A stretch of DNA of 64,000 nucleotides from Citrobacter sp. Res13-Sevr-PEB04-36 (GCF_015672735.1 NZ_JADABY010000014.1:1-64000); one strand, 5' to 3'. Numbered from the stretch's first letter, positions 53,439 to 62,859 are shown. The notes: a model not told the origin generated them from the sequence alone. A program made the numbers and translations.

Positions 53439-54365
53439 ATGGTTTACGAAAATGAATTGTGGCACAGTTTTCTTCTGCGTTCACAGATAATGTATAACTT
53501 ATCCAATTGCAGGAACATAATATCAAAGCATGGCGCACTAAGGTACGATGCCTTTCCTCGGTTCGAACTGATTGATATGTACAAATTGCATAGCTTGCAG
53601 GATATATATGACATTCTTGCCACTAGAAATGGTTATATACTAACTTCCAATATAGTGTCGTTATCTTCTGGTGTTTACGGGTATTTTAACGCTGTTGAAG
53701 ATGCCTGTCGGAAAAATTTTCACATAACTAATTCATATCCATTGGTAAACATCTCAAACATTCGTTACTGTAACAAATGTATTGTTGAAGATATACACTC
53801 TAAAGGCATTGGTTATCTGCGTCATAGATGGTTGTTTGAATCTAAATGTGCAGTTCATAGTACCAGTTTATATGAGGTTTGTTTTGATAACTATTTGAAT
53901 GCAGTGAAAGGACTTAGTGATTTAATTATAAGTGGAATAAATCCTCATGGTTATTGTTCCCTTGTGGTTGACGTTTCAAACCCTTTCAAAAATCCAGTGT
54001 ATATATTACCATGTGCCCGTAATAAAATTTTAAAATGGATTTCGGACAATAAAAATATGCTGATTTACTTTCTCTTTGATCTCTTCAAATGTAAGTCGCA
54101 TTCAAGTTTATCTAAGGTTATCGAAGTCAAGATAATGCATGATAGATATATTTCTGCGGTGTTCAAGATGTTAAGTGAAGTTAATTTTTGTAATTTCAAC
54201 TCATTTATTGCTGATCTTTTTGAGGACGTAAGTTATGCCTCTATCGGACTTGATGATTATTCTGTTAATGAGCATTTTCTCAGGCTAAGGGCTACAGATT
54301 GTAAATTTTGCCAGTTGAATGGTAAATATATTTGCTCACTTTCCAATGTAAAACTTCTTCGCTAA
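53439..54365 (+). CDS. Second TniQ-type protein (short TnsD paralogue)
   Basis: A 308-residue protein lying 11 bases after tnsD with a GGGAG Shine-Dalgarno, so in the same operon. It opens ENELWHSFLLRSQIMYN like a TniQ N-terminus (PDElLxSxLxR). It keeps the zinc knuckle C111-C114 ... C137-H140 (RYCNKCIVEDIH then FESKCAVHSTSLYEVC). A shorter C-terminus lacks the long DNA-binding extension of TnsD. It stands in the place of tnsE, which I do not find. Very AT-rich. A second target selector or adaptor is the simplest reading; its function is unknown. Confidence 0.72.
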   Translation: MVYENELWHSFLLRSQIMYNLSNCRNIISKHGALRYDAFPRFELIDMYKLHSLQDIYDILATRNGYILTSNIVSLSSGVYGYFNAVEDACRKNFHITNSYPLVNISNIRYCNKCIVEDIHSKGIGYLRHRWLFESKCAVHSTSLYEVCFDNYLNAVKGLSDLIISGINPHGYCSLVVDVSNPFKNPVYILPCARNKILKWISDNKNMLIYFLFDLFKCKSHSSLSKVIEVKIMHDRYISAVFKMLSEVNFCNFNSFIADLFEDVSYASIGLDDYSVNEHFLRLRATDCKFCQLNGKYICSLSNVKLLR

Positions 54366-54717
54366 TTTCACTTCATTTATAAAATACTAAGAAAGCTAAT
54401 TAGATAAGGTTATATATTTTGACTGGGGCAGGAATAAATTATCACTCATCGAGTATCCCTGGGGGTTACCACCTGTGTATGATGCCGGTTAGCAACAACG
54501 TCTAAAAGACCTGCGATCACGTGGGTCCCTCTCCAGCAAAGGGGCAAGGGGTGCTATATAACGGTGTACTGCTTACTCAATACGGCCTTGTATTTGAAAG
54601 ATGCCGCATCTTGGCAAGATTCGTATTACAGCCTATAGTCTGTTAATGAGCATTACAGCCTATATGCTGTAATTCCTTGCGTTGTGCTTGTTAACCCGTC
54701 GATACGGAAGGTCACTT
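54366..54717. promoter_or_regulatory. Intergenic region with two 20-bp palindromic operators
   Basis: No gene is seen in about 350 bases. Two copies of an operator lie just before the HipB-like gene: TTACAGCCTATAGTCTGTTA (54626-54645, imperfect) and TTACAGCCTATATGCTGTAA (54653-54672, TTACAGC/GCTGTAA perfect arms). They are 27 bases apart, a helical-phase-like spacing. They are probably autoregulatory sites of the XRE protein encoded at 54718. Confidence 0.75.
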
Positions 54718-55017
54718 ATGAACACTCAATACGCTTTGAAGACCTTGAATCAGTTACGTCCTGTTTTAATCGGCTTTCGCAAAGCCAATGGACTGACGCA
54801 AAAAGATGTTTCTGAACGTTTGGGTATAACACAGCAAACTTATGCCCGACTGGAGGCCAACCCTGCAAGTGCGGGTTTTGAGCGTTTGTTTAGGGTGTTC
54901 AGCGTCCTTGGAGTGGAGATCGTACTTTCATCCAGGGAACCATTGTCAGATGCAAAGCCCGAATACGGAGCTATGCACAATGATTCTTCACTTCCAGCCA
55001 GGCGGGAGAAATGGTGA
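54718..55017 (+). CDS. Orphan HipB-like XRE-family regulator
   Basis: A 99-residue protein. The XRE helix-turn-helix reads RKANGLTQKDVSERLGITQQTYARLEANPASAGF (about 21-54), followed by a strand like that of HipB, and a tail ending in Trp (REKW), as in E. coli HipB (NLEW). HipB normally precedes HipA; here the next 500 bases hold no kinase gene, so it is an orphan antitoxin or a lone regulator. The ATG at 54718 follows GGAAGG. The two operators just upstream suggest autorepression. Confidence 0.75.
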   Translation: MNTQYALKTLNQLRPVLIGFRKANGLTQKDVSERLGITQQTYARLEANPASAGFERLFRVFSVLGVEIVLSSREPLSDAKPEYGAMHNDSSLPARREKW

Positions 55018-55317
55018 CGCCAGGCGCTTCCCGGTCTAATTTTTCTGCAGCAAGATTAACCCCTTAGCGGCCTGAAGTATCAGGTTGCTATAAAGCCTTT
55101 CATTTCTTCTGTTATGTTAAATACACCATTTTGAGCTATTTCGCTCGGCCTTAAATTATCTCTTCATTCTTCAGTGAAAATTTTATGTCGATCACATTAT
55201 CGATGAATTTAGGAAATAAGCCGTAAATGAAAATCTATCTTCTTTTAAATTCATCAGTGTCAGTAGCAAATATTACGCATAAAAGAATGATTATTATTAT
55301 CATTTAAATCATAAAGC

Positions 55318-55539
55318 TCATGAGTCAATTCCAAAAAATATAATAAGCATTGAAATCATTACCCGTGATTCTGGAGTTTTAACTTTGCCATGTAACCAAC
55401 CACAAGTTAGTTTCCGGTGTTTTGAGGGGCAGTAAAGTTCTGAAAGCGCGACCAGATCATAATCCCGAAATGTCGTTAAGATATTCTGAATAACGGTTAT
55501 CCCTGCATGTTGGCAGGCATTTGAAAATATATTTTGTAT
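55318..55539 (-). pseudogene. Open remnant, possibly of a TniQ/TnsD gene
   Basis: A stop-free frame of 73 codons between two stop codons, with no start codon in its first half. It reads like coding sequence (LVALSELYCPSKHRK then PESRVMISMLIIFFGID) and the end resembles the P.R...L.IL.LFG pattern seen in TniQ/TnsD C-terminal halves. It lies antisense to the OLD gene's leader. It could equally be a chance frame. The rest of 55018-55580 is AT-rich without a gene. Confidence 0.3.
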
Positions 55540-55580
55540 TCAGGTTGCAGCAAAACGCTTTCTTACACACAGGACTTCAT

Positions 55581-57407
55581 ATGCGGCTCAGAAAATTAAA
55601 ACTGAAAAACTTCAGAGGCTACAGAAACTCTACTGAAATCATTATTGATGAAAGCATGACGGGTATTGTCGGTCGTAATGACTTTGGGAAATCAACGATT
55701 CTGGAAGCGCTGGCTATTTTTTTTGAAACAGAAGGAATGAAGGCTGACAAGAATGACATGAACTGTTTCAGCCTAAGAGAAGGGGACGGCCGTTTTGAAA
55801 TAGCCTGTGAATTTGATGACCTGCCCGATTTTATCATGATCGACGACAGGGTGCAGACCACGCTCGCCTCAGAACATCTGCTGAATGAAGACGGCAATTT
55901 TGAAATCGTCAAAACGTTTAAAGCAACGACCTCAGGAAAACCGGAGCAGACCTGCATCCGCTGCATCCACCCGGATGAGGAGCCCCTGAGAAATTTACTG
56001 GGCATGAAAATTTCTGAGCTCAAGGCGGTGGGAAAAGAAGTTGAAAAAAATGTGGCGGATAAACGCACTGCATCGTTATGGCGTCAGGCCATCAGGGAAG
56101 CCGCAGCCCCCTATACCTGTTCGGAAATTATGCTGGATGTCGATAAAGAGTTCGGAACCGACACAAAATCATTATGGGGTAAGATCCTCGATTTGCTGCC
56201 CACGTATGCGATTTTCAAAGCCGACAGGGAAAGCAGCGACGGGGATTCCGAAGCTAAAAACCCCTTACAGCAGGCCGTAAAAGACGCTCAGGCTGCGCTG
56301 CAGGACAAAATTACAGCGCTGGAAAATGAGATTCAGGACAGCGTCCTGGATGTCGCACAGAGAACGCTGGATAAATTACGTGAAATGGCCCCCGAACTCG
56401 CCAGTGAACTGACTCCACGATTTAAGGAGAAACCCAAGTGGACCTTCAATTTCACCCTGGACGGGGAAAATGGCATCCCCATCAATAAGCGCGGCAGCGG
56501 GATAAGGAGGCTTATCCTGTTGAATTTTTTTCGGGCTGAGGCTGAAAAGAATGTCGCGGGGACGCCCAGAAATGTGATTTATGCCATAGAGGAGCCTGAA
56601 ACGTCACAGCATCCGAACTATCAGATGATGCTGATGAAAGCGTTACTGGCACTGGCAGGCCAGCCGCACCGTCAGATTATCGTCACCACCCATGTCCCGG
56701 CGCTGGCCGGATTGATCCCTGTCGAAGGCGTACGTTATGTTACCCGAAATGAGGCGGGTGAACCCGTAGTAAAAATGCCGGATGACGCAGTGCTGAAGGA
56801 AGCCACTGAAAGCCTGGGGGTGCTGCCAGAGACCGGTATGGAAAGGGCGCAGGGGATTGTTCTGGTAGAGGGAAAGTCGGATGTTACTTTCCTGAGGCAT
56901 GCGGCCAGTTCATTAAAACAGTCAGGTGTGCTGCCAGCCTCTCTGGAGGACGTGAAAATAGTGCCAGTCCTCATAGGAGGGTGTGGTAGCGTCAAACACT
57001 GGGTTACATTGAATCTGGCCAACGATCTGGGGCTTCCCTGGTGCGTATTTCTGGACTCCGATATTGGGGGAGACCCTGCACAGGTTCTGTCCATCCAGAA
57101 GCGTAAAAAAGAAGTAGAGGAGGCCGGTAAGGTATTTTTCGCTACGCGCAAACGTGAGATAGAAAACTATCTGTGCCCGGATCTTATCGAGGAAATTACT
57201 GGTGTAGCCGTCACGTTTACGGACACCTGTGATGCTAAAAAAATAATCGGCCGGGCTGTGGGAATGAAACCCGATAATGTACTAGATAAATTCTGGCCTC
57301 AGATGACATCGGAAAGAATCATCTCAAGATCAATCTATCATGACGGAACGCAGGAGAGAAGCGAGCTGGTTGAGATCCTGAGCGACATTGTATCCATGAC
57401 GAAATAA
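55581..57407 (+). CDS. OLD-family ATP-dependent nuclease (stand-alone)
   Basis: A 609-residue protein with an N-terminal ABC-type ATPase (MRLRKLKLKNFRGY start, Walker A GRNDFGKST at 31-39, signature and Walker B region near 320-360 with VIYAIEEPETSQHP) and a C-terminal TOPRIM nuclease (E430 in VLVEGKSD; D492 and D494 in FLDSDIGGD; KREIENYL). OLD nucleases such as P2 Old act against phages. No helicase partner gene is adjacent, so this is not a Gabija pair. It starts at 55581; a frame from 55521 extends into AT-rich leader. Its GC content is higher than that of the tns genes. Likely defence cargo. Confidence 0.88.
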   Translation: MRLRKLKLKNFRGYRNSTEIIIDESMTGIVGRNDFGKSTILEALAIFFETEGMKADKNDMNCFSLREGDGRFEIACEFDDLPDFIMIDDRVQTTLASEHLLNEDGNFEIVKTFKATTSGKPEQTCIRCIHPDEEPLRNLLGMKISELKAVGKEVEKNVADKRTASLWRQAIREAAAPYTCSEIMLDVDKEFGTDTKSLWGKILDLLPTYAIFKADRESSDGDSEAKNPLQQAVKDAQAALQDKITALENEIQDSVLDVAQRTLDKLREMAPELASELTPRFKEKPKWTFNFTLDGENGIPINKRGSGIRRLILLNFFRAEAEKNVAGTPRNVIYAIEEPETSQHPNYQMMLMKALLALAGQPHRQIIVTTHVPALAGLIPVEGVRYVTRNEAGEPVVKMPDDAVLKEATESLGVLPETGMERAQGIVLVEGKSDVTFLRHAASSLKQSGVLPASLEDVKIVPVLIGGCGSVKHWVTLNLANDLGLPWCVFLDSDIGGDPAQVLSIQKRKKEVEEAGKVFFATRKREIENYLCPDLIEEITGVAVTFTDTCDAKKIIGRAVGMKPDNVLDKFWPQMTSERIISRSIYHDGTQERSELVEILSDIVSMTK

Positions 57408-57439
57408 TGTATTAAATAAGCATCTCAGGTGCATATATT

Positions 57440-57499
57440 CCGGTCCCCAACAAAGGACCGGAGTACAGAGTAGTAAAAACCCGAAATTAATCGGGTTTT
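57440..57499. terminator. Two terminators after the OLD gene
   Basis: CCGGTCC/GGACCGG (57440-57461) and the A-run/T-run flanked stem ACCCGA/TCGGGT (57475-57499) separate the OLD gene from the convergent DUF305 gene. The second can act in both directions. Confidence 0.85.
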
Positions 57500-57574
57500 A
57501 CTTATTCAACGTTTAACAGGCTCACTGCCCGGAAGTGGTGTAAAATTACGTTTAACGAAGCGGTTTTACAATCT

Positions 57575-57925
57575 TTATTTATGACTGCCAAGCCATTTAT
57601 TCATCTGCTCGATTTCACCTTTCTGAGCTTTTATGATGTCCTGCGCCAGCTTTCTCATTTCGGGGTCTTGACCGTATTTAAGCTCGGTCTCAGCCATTGC
57701 TATTGCTCCTTCGTGGTGAGCGATCATACCTTTTGCAAAGGCCTTGTCAGGATTGGGCTCATTAACGGCGGCCATCATTTTGTCATGCATGTCTTTCATG
57801 CCCGACATATATTCCTGTGACGATGCCGACGAGTGCATATCTGACATTTTCATTTCCGAATGTTCTGCGGAAATGGCTGGCAGGGATAAGATTAATATAA
57901 CAAAAAGGGAGCTTTTGATTTTCAT
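57575..57925 (-). CDS. Periplasmic DUF305 protein linked to sil genes
   Basis: A 116-residue exported protein (signal peptide about 1-20, ends ISA). The DUF305 core has the MI.HHEGAIAMAE motif (about 68-81) and Met/His-rich stretches (HSEMKMSDMHS; YMSGMKDMHDKMM), suggesting metal binding. It is adjacent to silE and on the same strand but separated by a terminator. A role in periplasmic silver/copper handling is inferred from context. Confidence 0.85.
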   Translation of the reverse strand: MKIKSSLFVILILSLPAISAEHSEMKMSDMHSSASSQEYMSGMKDMHDKMMAAVNEPNPDKAFAKGMIAHHEGAIAMAETELKYGQDPEMRKLAQDIIKAQKGEIEQMNKWLGSHK

Positions 57926-57974
57926 ATAATAAATCCTTTTCAGGTAGGTACCGGTTAATTGTAGCTAAGTCAGA

Positions 57975-57997
57975 TAAAAAAGCCCCCTGATGGGGGC
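57975..57997 (-). terminator. silE terminator
   Basis: On the minus strand the hairpin GCCCCC/GGGGGC (57982-57997) is followed by a run of U (complement of 57976-57981), 75 bases after the silE stop. Confidence 0.85.
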
Positions 57998-58072
57998 AAA
58001 AAAGTAGCAACATATCCGGTTAAGGAATAATCTATCAAAGAAAGGGTAAAAGCACGGATACTACAATCGCAT

Positions 58073-58504
58073 TCAGCCTGCATTGATCATGCGGCGGTGC
58101 TCTTCGGCCATGCCCTCATGTGGGCCGGACTGACCGTTATTCATGAATTCATGGGCAACCGCTGCTCTTTCATGCTCATCCATCGCGGCGTAAGACGTTG
58201 ACGAGACGGTCGTGGGTACAGTGTTATTTCCCATCATCTTCTGATGACTTTCCACCATTTTCTGGTGCGCATCCGCCGATCCGTTCGTCATGGTTTCATG
58301 AGCAATTATGGCCTGTTCATGCTGATCCATACCGTTCATACTGGGGGCGGAACCCTGAATCCCTACAGAAGCAGCAGCAGACTGCATCTGGTGAGCAGGA
58401 GCCTGTGCATTGTTGACGCGCTCATGGATATTCACGGTTTCAGTGGCCCAGGCCGAAGAAATTAAACCAAAGCCCAGCAAAGATGCTAATACGATATTTT
58501 TCAT
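58073..58504 (-). CDS. silE: Periplasmic silver-binding protein SilE
   Basis: A 143-residue protein from the ATG at 58504 (MKNIVLASLLGFG); the ORF reaching 58546 adds a non-signal leader. Signal peptide about 1-20. The mature part carries repeated HxxM/MxxH-type motifs (HEQAIIAHETM, HQKMVESHQKMM, HERAAVAHEFM) that bind Ag+. A SilR box lies about 220-240 bases upstream at 58724, implying a long leader. Confidence 0.95.
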   Translation of the reverse strand: MKNIVLASLLGFGLISSAWATETVNIHERVNNAQAPAHQMQSAAASVGIQGSAPSMNGMDQHEQAIIAHETMTNGSADAHQKMVESHQKMMGNNTVPTTVSSTSYAAMDEHERAAVAHEFMNNGQSGPHEGMAEEHRRMINAG

Positions 58505-58723
58505 GATAACTCTCCATTTCTGAATTAGTGATGTCCGGGGAAGCACAACCTATATTTTCATTTCCATAACTGAAACAAGTTCGGCAGTGTTTATTTCTCC
58601 GGGAGTTGGCTGGATATTCATTTCCTGGCGTACTCTGACGCCGGGTATTGATGAAGCAATCCAGCCTTCCTGATAAGTTGCACTAATTATATCGAATGGC
58701 TTCTGTTTGCTGCATGACAGGCT

Positions 58724-58741
58724 AATGACATCTTTGTCATT
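58724..58741 (-). promoter_or_regulatory. SilR/CusR-type box upstream of silE
   Basis: AATGACATCTTTGTCATT is a near match to the CusR/SilR box (AAAATGACAA-N2-TTGTCATTTT, recalled) with a 4-base core. It lies 14 bases downstream of the silS stop and serves silE transcription. Confidence 0.72.
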
Positions 58742-58754
58742 TAAATCTTTATTC

Positions 58755-60230
58755 TCAGTGTTGGGGCTCCGGAATCCTTTGCTCCAGTCTGGGCACGGAT
58801 AAGATAAAACGAGTTGAGCGTACGTCCGATTCCACCTGCACTCTTCCGTGATGTGCTTCCACGATTGACTTCACAATTGCAAGGCCGATGCCGCTGCCTT
58901 CTCCTTTTCGTTGTCTGGACGGATCCACCCGATAAAAACGGTCAAAAAGCCTTGATAAATGCTCTTCAGGGATTGGTTTCCCCGGATTTTCAATCACCAG
59001 GTCAAAAAAGCTCTCTTGCTCTCTTATTGAGACGGTGATTGCCTGTCCCTCCGGGGTATAACGCAGGGCATTGGATAACAGATTATTGATCGCTCTTCTG
59101 AACATTTGTGGATCTCCCTCAACCAGGCAGGGCATCCCGTTAAATTTGAGCGTGATATTGCGTTCTTCGGCCCAGGCTTCGAAAAACTCGAAGACTTTCA
59201 TGACTTCTGCTCTGAGGTCAAACCGGACCCTGTCAGGTATAAGCTGATTATTGTCCGCCTGCGCCAGGAACAGCATGTCGCTGACCATTTTGGTCATCCG
59301 GTTATACTCTTCAAGACTGGAGTAGAGGACATCCTCAAGTTCCTTCTGGGTTCGATCCTGACTCAGTGCGATTTCAGTCTGCGTCACCAGATTGGTGATG
59401 GGCGTTCTGATCTCGTGCGCGATATCGGCAGAGAAATTGGCCTGGCGGGTAAAGACATCCTCAATCTTTCCAATCATATGATTGAACGAGATAACCAGCT
59501 GTTCCAGCTCAATGGGAACGCGTGTCGGTTCCAGCCGCGCATCAAGATTCTCGGAGGTGATGCTTTTAATGGCATTGCTGACATTACGAAGGGGCAGGTG
59601 CCCCTGACGGACAGCGATGCGAATGATCAGAACAATCAGCAGGCTTATCACGACGGCAATCGCAATCAGATTTTTTTTCAGCGCATCGAGGTAATGGAGA
59701 TGGAAATTAATGGAGAGGCCAGTCAGCATGACATAGTTCTGCTGTTTGCCCTGAAATATCGCCTGGCCAGAGGAGGCGATAATCCGGTATGTTTCCATCT
59801 TCATTTCAGACCCGGTATCCATCGGTCTCGCAGGATCCTCCACCGTCCAGAGAAAGACATCCCGTGCGTGGCTGTGCTCGCTAAAATCTGCTGAATTCAC
59901 GGCCGGGCGTAGTGCTGCCCCCTGCGCTGAACTAAAGAGCACCTCACCCCTGGGATTGAGGAGCAAAAGGGCAACGTTGCGGTAGCTGGCAATCGATTCC
60001 TTTATTTTGCTTACTTTTTTTTCATCTGGATCTACCGGGGACTGGAGTATACGGTTCAGTGTGGTGCTGATTTGTTGAAGATCGCTGACATCCTGCTCGG
60101 CAAAATGATTTTCAACAGAATGCAGGATAAACCAGGTGAAGGCGATAAAAGCCAGTATCGTGGACAGGCTGATAAAAAAGGTCAGCCGCAGGGCGAGTGA
60201 GAAAGGGTGCCAGGAAGGTTTGCTATGCAT
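58755..60230 (-). CDS. silS: Silver sensor histidine kinase SilS
   Basis: A 491-residue membrane kinase. Helices at about 13-37 and 187-205 flank the periplasmic sensor. HAMP (about 208-260) is followed by HisKA with H272 ([11 protein letters not shown]) and an HATPase_c domain ([20 protein letters not shown]). It overlaps silR by 8 bases, so the pair is translationally coupled. It senses periplasmic Ag+ (and Cu+) and phosphorylates SilR. Confidence 0.95.
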   Translation of the reverse strand: MHSKPSWHPFSLALRLTFFISLSTILAFIAFTWFILHSVENHFAEQDVSDLQQISTTLNRILQSPVDPDEKKVSKIKESIASYRNVALLLLNPRGEVLFSSAQGAALRPAVNSADFSEHSHARDVFLWTVEDPARPMDTGSEMKMETYRIIASSGQAIFQGKQQNYVMLTGLSINFHLHYLDALKKNLIAIAVVISLLIVLIIRIAVRQGHLPLRNVSNAIKSITSENLDARLEPTRVPIELEQLVISFNHMIGKIEDVFTRQANFSADIAHEIRTPITNLVTQTEIALSQDRTQKELEDVLYSSLEEYNRMTKMVSDMLFLAQADNNQLIPDRVRFDLRAEVMKVFEFFEAWAEERNITLKFNGMPCLVEGDPQMFRRAINNLLSNALRYTPEGQAITVSIREQESFFDLVIENPGKPIPEEHLSRLFDRFYRVDPSRQRKGEGSGIGLAIVKSIVEAHHGRVQVESDVRSTRFILSVPRLEQRIPEPQH

Positions 60231-60903
60231 CCGGGACCTCCAGCATATAGCCCACGCCCCGGACTGTCTGGATCAGCTTTGTCTCGTAATCGTTGTCTAT
60301 TTTAGCGCGGAGTCGCTTTACGGCGACATCAATCGCGTTAGTGTCGCTGTCAAAATTCATGTCCCAGACCTGAGAGGCAATCAGGGAACGGGGAAGAACC
60401 TCTCCCTGATGGCGAATGAAAAATTCCAGCAGGCTGAACTCTTTACTGGTGAGCACAATGCGGTTTCCGGCGCGACTGACTTTTCTGGATACGAGATCAA
60501 TCGAGAGATCAGCCACCCTAAACTGGCTTTCCGTGATCATCGTGTTTCCCCGCCTCAGAAGGGTTTTCACCCGGGCTAGCAGTTCGGCAAACGCAAAGGG
60601 TTTAACCAGATAATCGTCCGCACCCAGTTCCAGTCCTTTGACCCTGTGTTCGATCGTGCCGAGGGCCGTCAGCAGTAAGACCGGCATACCCTTTCCGGCA
60701 GTGCGCAGCATCCGGATGATATCCCAGCCGTTCACATCAGGCAGCATGATGTCCAGAATGACTAAATCATACTCGGCTGTCATGGCGAGATGATATCCGG
60801 TAAGACCATTATCAGCGTGATCCACTACGAACCCTGCCTCTCTAAGCCCTTTGCTGAGATATTCACCTGTTTTAATTTCGTCTTCGACGATCAATATTTT
60901 CAT
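60223..60903 (-). CDS. silR: Silver response regulator SilR
   Basis: A 226-residue OmpR-family regulator. Receiver domain with D51 ([14 protein letters not shown]) and the conserved Lys in [10 protein letters not shown]. Winged-helix C-terminal domain ([25 protein letters not shown]). Divergent from silC; the box at 60971 sits between them. Confidence 0.95.
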   Translation of the reverse strand: MKILIVEDEIKTGEYLSKGLREAGFVVDHADNGLTGYHLAMTAEYDLVILDIMLPDVNGWDIIRMLRTAGKGMPVLLLTALGTIEHRVKGLELGADDYLVKPFAFAELLARVKTLLRRGNTMITESQFRVADLSIDLVSRKVSRAGNRIVLTSKEFSLLEFFIRHQGEVLPRSLIASQVWDMNFDSDTNAIDVAVKRLRAKIDNDYETKLIQTVRGVGYMLEVPDA

Positions 60904-60970
60904 CTTGCTCCCCGGCTGGCTGCTAAGGTCATTCTATTGCGCCCACGATCGTTATCAACGGATTACAGCA

Positions 60971-60990
60971 AAAATGACAACATTGTCATT
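60971..60990. promoter_or_regulatory. SilR box between silR and silC
   Basis: AAAATGACAACATTGTCATT is a near-perfect CusR/SilR palindrome (arms AATGACAA and TTGTCATT, 2-base core). It lies in the silRS/silCFBA divergent region. Confidence 0.9.
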
Positions 60991-61092
60991 ATCCTGTCAC
61001 CCGACAAACAGAGAGCGTTCGGTAAAGTACCCCTATCAATACTCTGGACTTCATTTGAACCATTTACCAGGTCTGCCTGGACGAGAAGCGTT

Positions 61093-62478
61093 ATGTTCAA
61101 ATTAAAATTACTCAGCATTAGCACGATATTCATCCTGGCCGGTTGTGTCTCTCTGGCACCTGAATATCAGCGCCCGGCAGCACCGGTACCCCAGCAGTTT
61201 TCACTGTCCCGAAACAGCCTGACGCCAGCAGTGAATGGTTATCAGGATACGGGCTGGCGTAACTTTTTTGTCGATCCCCAGGTTACACGGCTGATTACTG
61301 AAGCTCTGAATAATAACCGCGATTTGAGAATGGCTGCCCTGAAGGTTGAAGAGGCCCGGGCCCAGTTCAACGTCACGGATGCAGATCGTTATCCCCAGCT
61401 GAATGCCTCATCCGGGATCACATACAGCGGTGGTCTGAAAGGCGACAAGCCGACCACACAGGAGTACGACGCGGGTCTGGAACTCAGCTATGAGCTCGAT
61501 TTTTTCGGCAAACTTAAGAACATGAGTGACGCTGATCGCCAGAACTACTTTGCCAGCGAAGAAGCCCGTCGGGCCGTACACATCCTGCTGGTCTCCAGCG
61601 TTTCACAAAGTTATTTCAGCCAGCAACTGGCGTACGAACAACTCCGTATTGCGCGGGAAACGCTGAAAAATTATCAACAGTCCTATGCTTTCGTTGAGCA
61701 ACAGCTCGTGACCGGGAGTACGAACGTTCTGGCTCTTGAACAGGCCAGGGGACAAATCGAAAGTACCCGCGCCGAAATAGCCAAACGAGAAGGCGATCTG
61801 GCTAAGGCAAACAATGCCCTGCAACTGGTGCTGGGAACGTACCGCGCACTTCCGTCAGAAAAAGGGATGAAAGGCGGGGAGATCGCACCAGTAAAATTAC
61901 CACCAAATCTGTCTTCACAAATTTTGCTGCAGCGACCGGATATTATGGAAGCGGAATATCAGCTGAAAGCGGCTGATGCCAATATTGGCGCAGCACGAGC
62001 GGCCTTTTTCCCCTCCATTACCCTGACCAGTGGTCTTTCCGCAAGCAGTACGGAGCTGTCCAGCCTGTTTACGTCAGGAAGTGGAATGTGGAATTTTATC
62101 CCTAAAATTGAAATTCCTATATTTAATGCTGGCAGGAATAAAGCCAATCTGAAGCTGGCTGAAATTCGCCAGCAACAGTCGGTGGTTAATTACGAACAAA
62201 AAATTCAGTCAGCCTTTAAGGATGTTTCCGACACGCTTGCGCTGCGCGACAGCCTTAGCCAGCAACTTGAGTCACAGCAGCGTTATCTTGATTCACTTCA
62301 GATAACTCTCCAGCGTGCCAGAGGATTGTATGCAAGTGGTGCTGTCAGTTACATCGAAGTGCTGGATGCAGAACGTTCCCTCTTCGCTACCCAGCAAACC
62401 ATTCTCGATCTTACCTATTCCCGGCAGGTTAACGAAATTAATCTGTTTACCGCGCTGGGTGGCGGTTGGGTAGAGTAA
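61093..62478 (+). CDS. silC: Outer-membrane efflux factor SilC
   Basis: A 461-residue TolC-type (NodT family) protein. The ATG at 61093 (MFKLKLLS) gives the lipoprotein signal (LAGC), cleaved before the Cys; a frame starting at 60790 runs through the silR region and is an artefact. It forms the outer-membrane exit duct of the SilCBA pump. Operon silC-silF-silB(-silA). Confidence 0.94.
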   Translation: MFKLKLLSISTIFILAGCVSLAPEYQRPAAPVPQQFSLSRNSLTPAVNGYQDTGWRNFFVDPQVTRLITEALNNNRDLRMAALKVEEARAQFNVTDADRYPQLNASSGITYSGGLKGDKPTTQEYDAGLELSYELDFFGKLKNMSDADRQNYFASEEARRAVHILLVSSVSQSYFSQQLAYEQLRIARETLKNYQQSYAFVEQQLVTGSTNVLALEQARGQIESTRAEIAKREGDLAKANNALQLVLGTYRALPSEKGMKGGEIAPVKLPPNLSSQILLQRPDIMEAEYQLKAADANIGAARAAFFPSITLTSGLSASSTELSSLFTSGSGMWNFIPKIEIPIFNAGRNKANLKLAEIRQQQSVVNYEQKIQSAFKDVSDTLALRDSLSQQLESQQRYLDSLQITLQRARGLYASGAVSYIEVLDAERSLFATQQTILDLTYSRQVNEINLFTALGGGWVE

Positions 62479-62505
62479 ATTTATTTAATTAATCAGGAAA
62501 TTAAA

Positions 62506-62859
62506 ATGCGTAATTCACTTAAAGCCGTTTTATTTGGTGCCTTCTCTGTCATGTTTTCTGCCGGTCTTCATGCTGAAACACATCAGCATGGCGATATGAA
62601 TACTGCCAGTGATGCTTCGGTACAGCAAGTTATCAAGGGCACCGGTGTCGTTAAAGACATTGATATGAATACTAAGAAAATCACCATTTCGCATGAAGCA
62701 ATTCCAGCGGTGGGCTGGCCTGCAATGACCATGCGCTTTACTTTTGTTAATGCAGACGATGCTATTAATGCCCTGAAAACAGGCAACCATGTCGATTTCT
62801 CGTTTATTCAGCAGGGCAATATCTCCTTACTCAAAAGCATTAACGTGACGCAATCCTGA
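62506..62859 (+). CDS. silF: Periplasmic metallochaperone SilF
   Basis: A 117-residue CusF-type protein with signal peptide (about 1-23). The Cu/Ag site residues are visible: His in TISHEAIP, Trp in VGWPAMTMRF, and the two Met. It hands Ag+/Cu+ to SilB. It lies 27 bases after silC. Confidence 0.95.
   Translation: MRNSLKAVLFGAFSVMFSAGLHAETHQHGDMNTASDASVQQVIKGTGVVKDIDMNTKKITISHEAIPAVGWPAMTMRFTFVNADDAINALKTGNHVDFSFIQQGNISLLKSINVTQS

Noticed and set aside
54718-55580. HipBA toxin-antitoxin pair
   Set aside because: The HipB-like gene is followed by more than 500 bases without a HipA kinase frame or recognisable remnant.
55581-57407. Gabija (GajA-GajB) defence pair
   Set aside because: The OLD-type protein fits GajA broadly, but the following gene is the DUF305 gene on the other strand and no UvrD-like helicase is nearby.
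60790-61092. Long N-terminal extension of silC
   Set aside because: The frame overlaps silR and the SilR box; the ATG at 61093 begins a proper lipoprotein signal and gives the known length.
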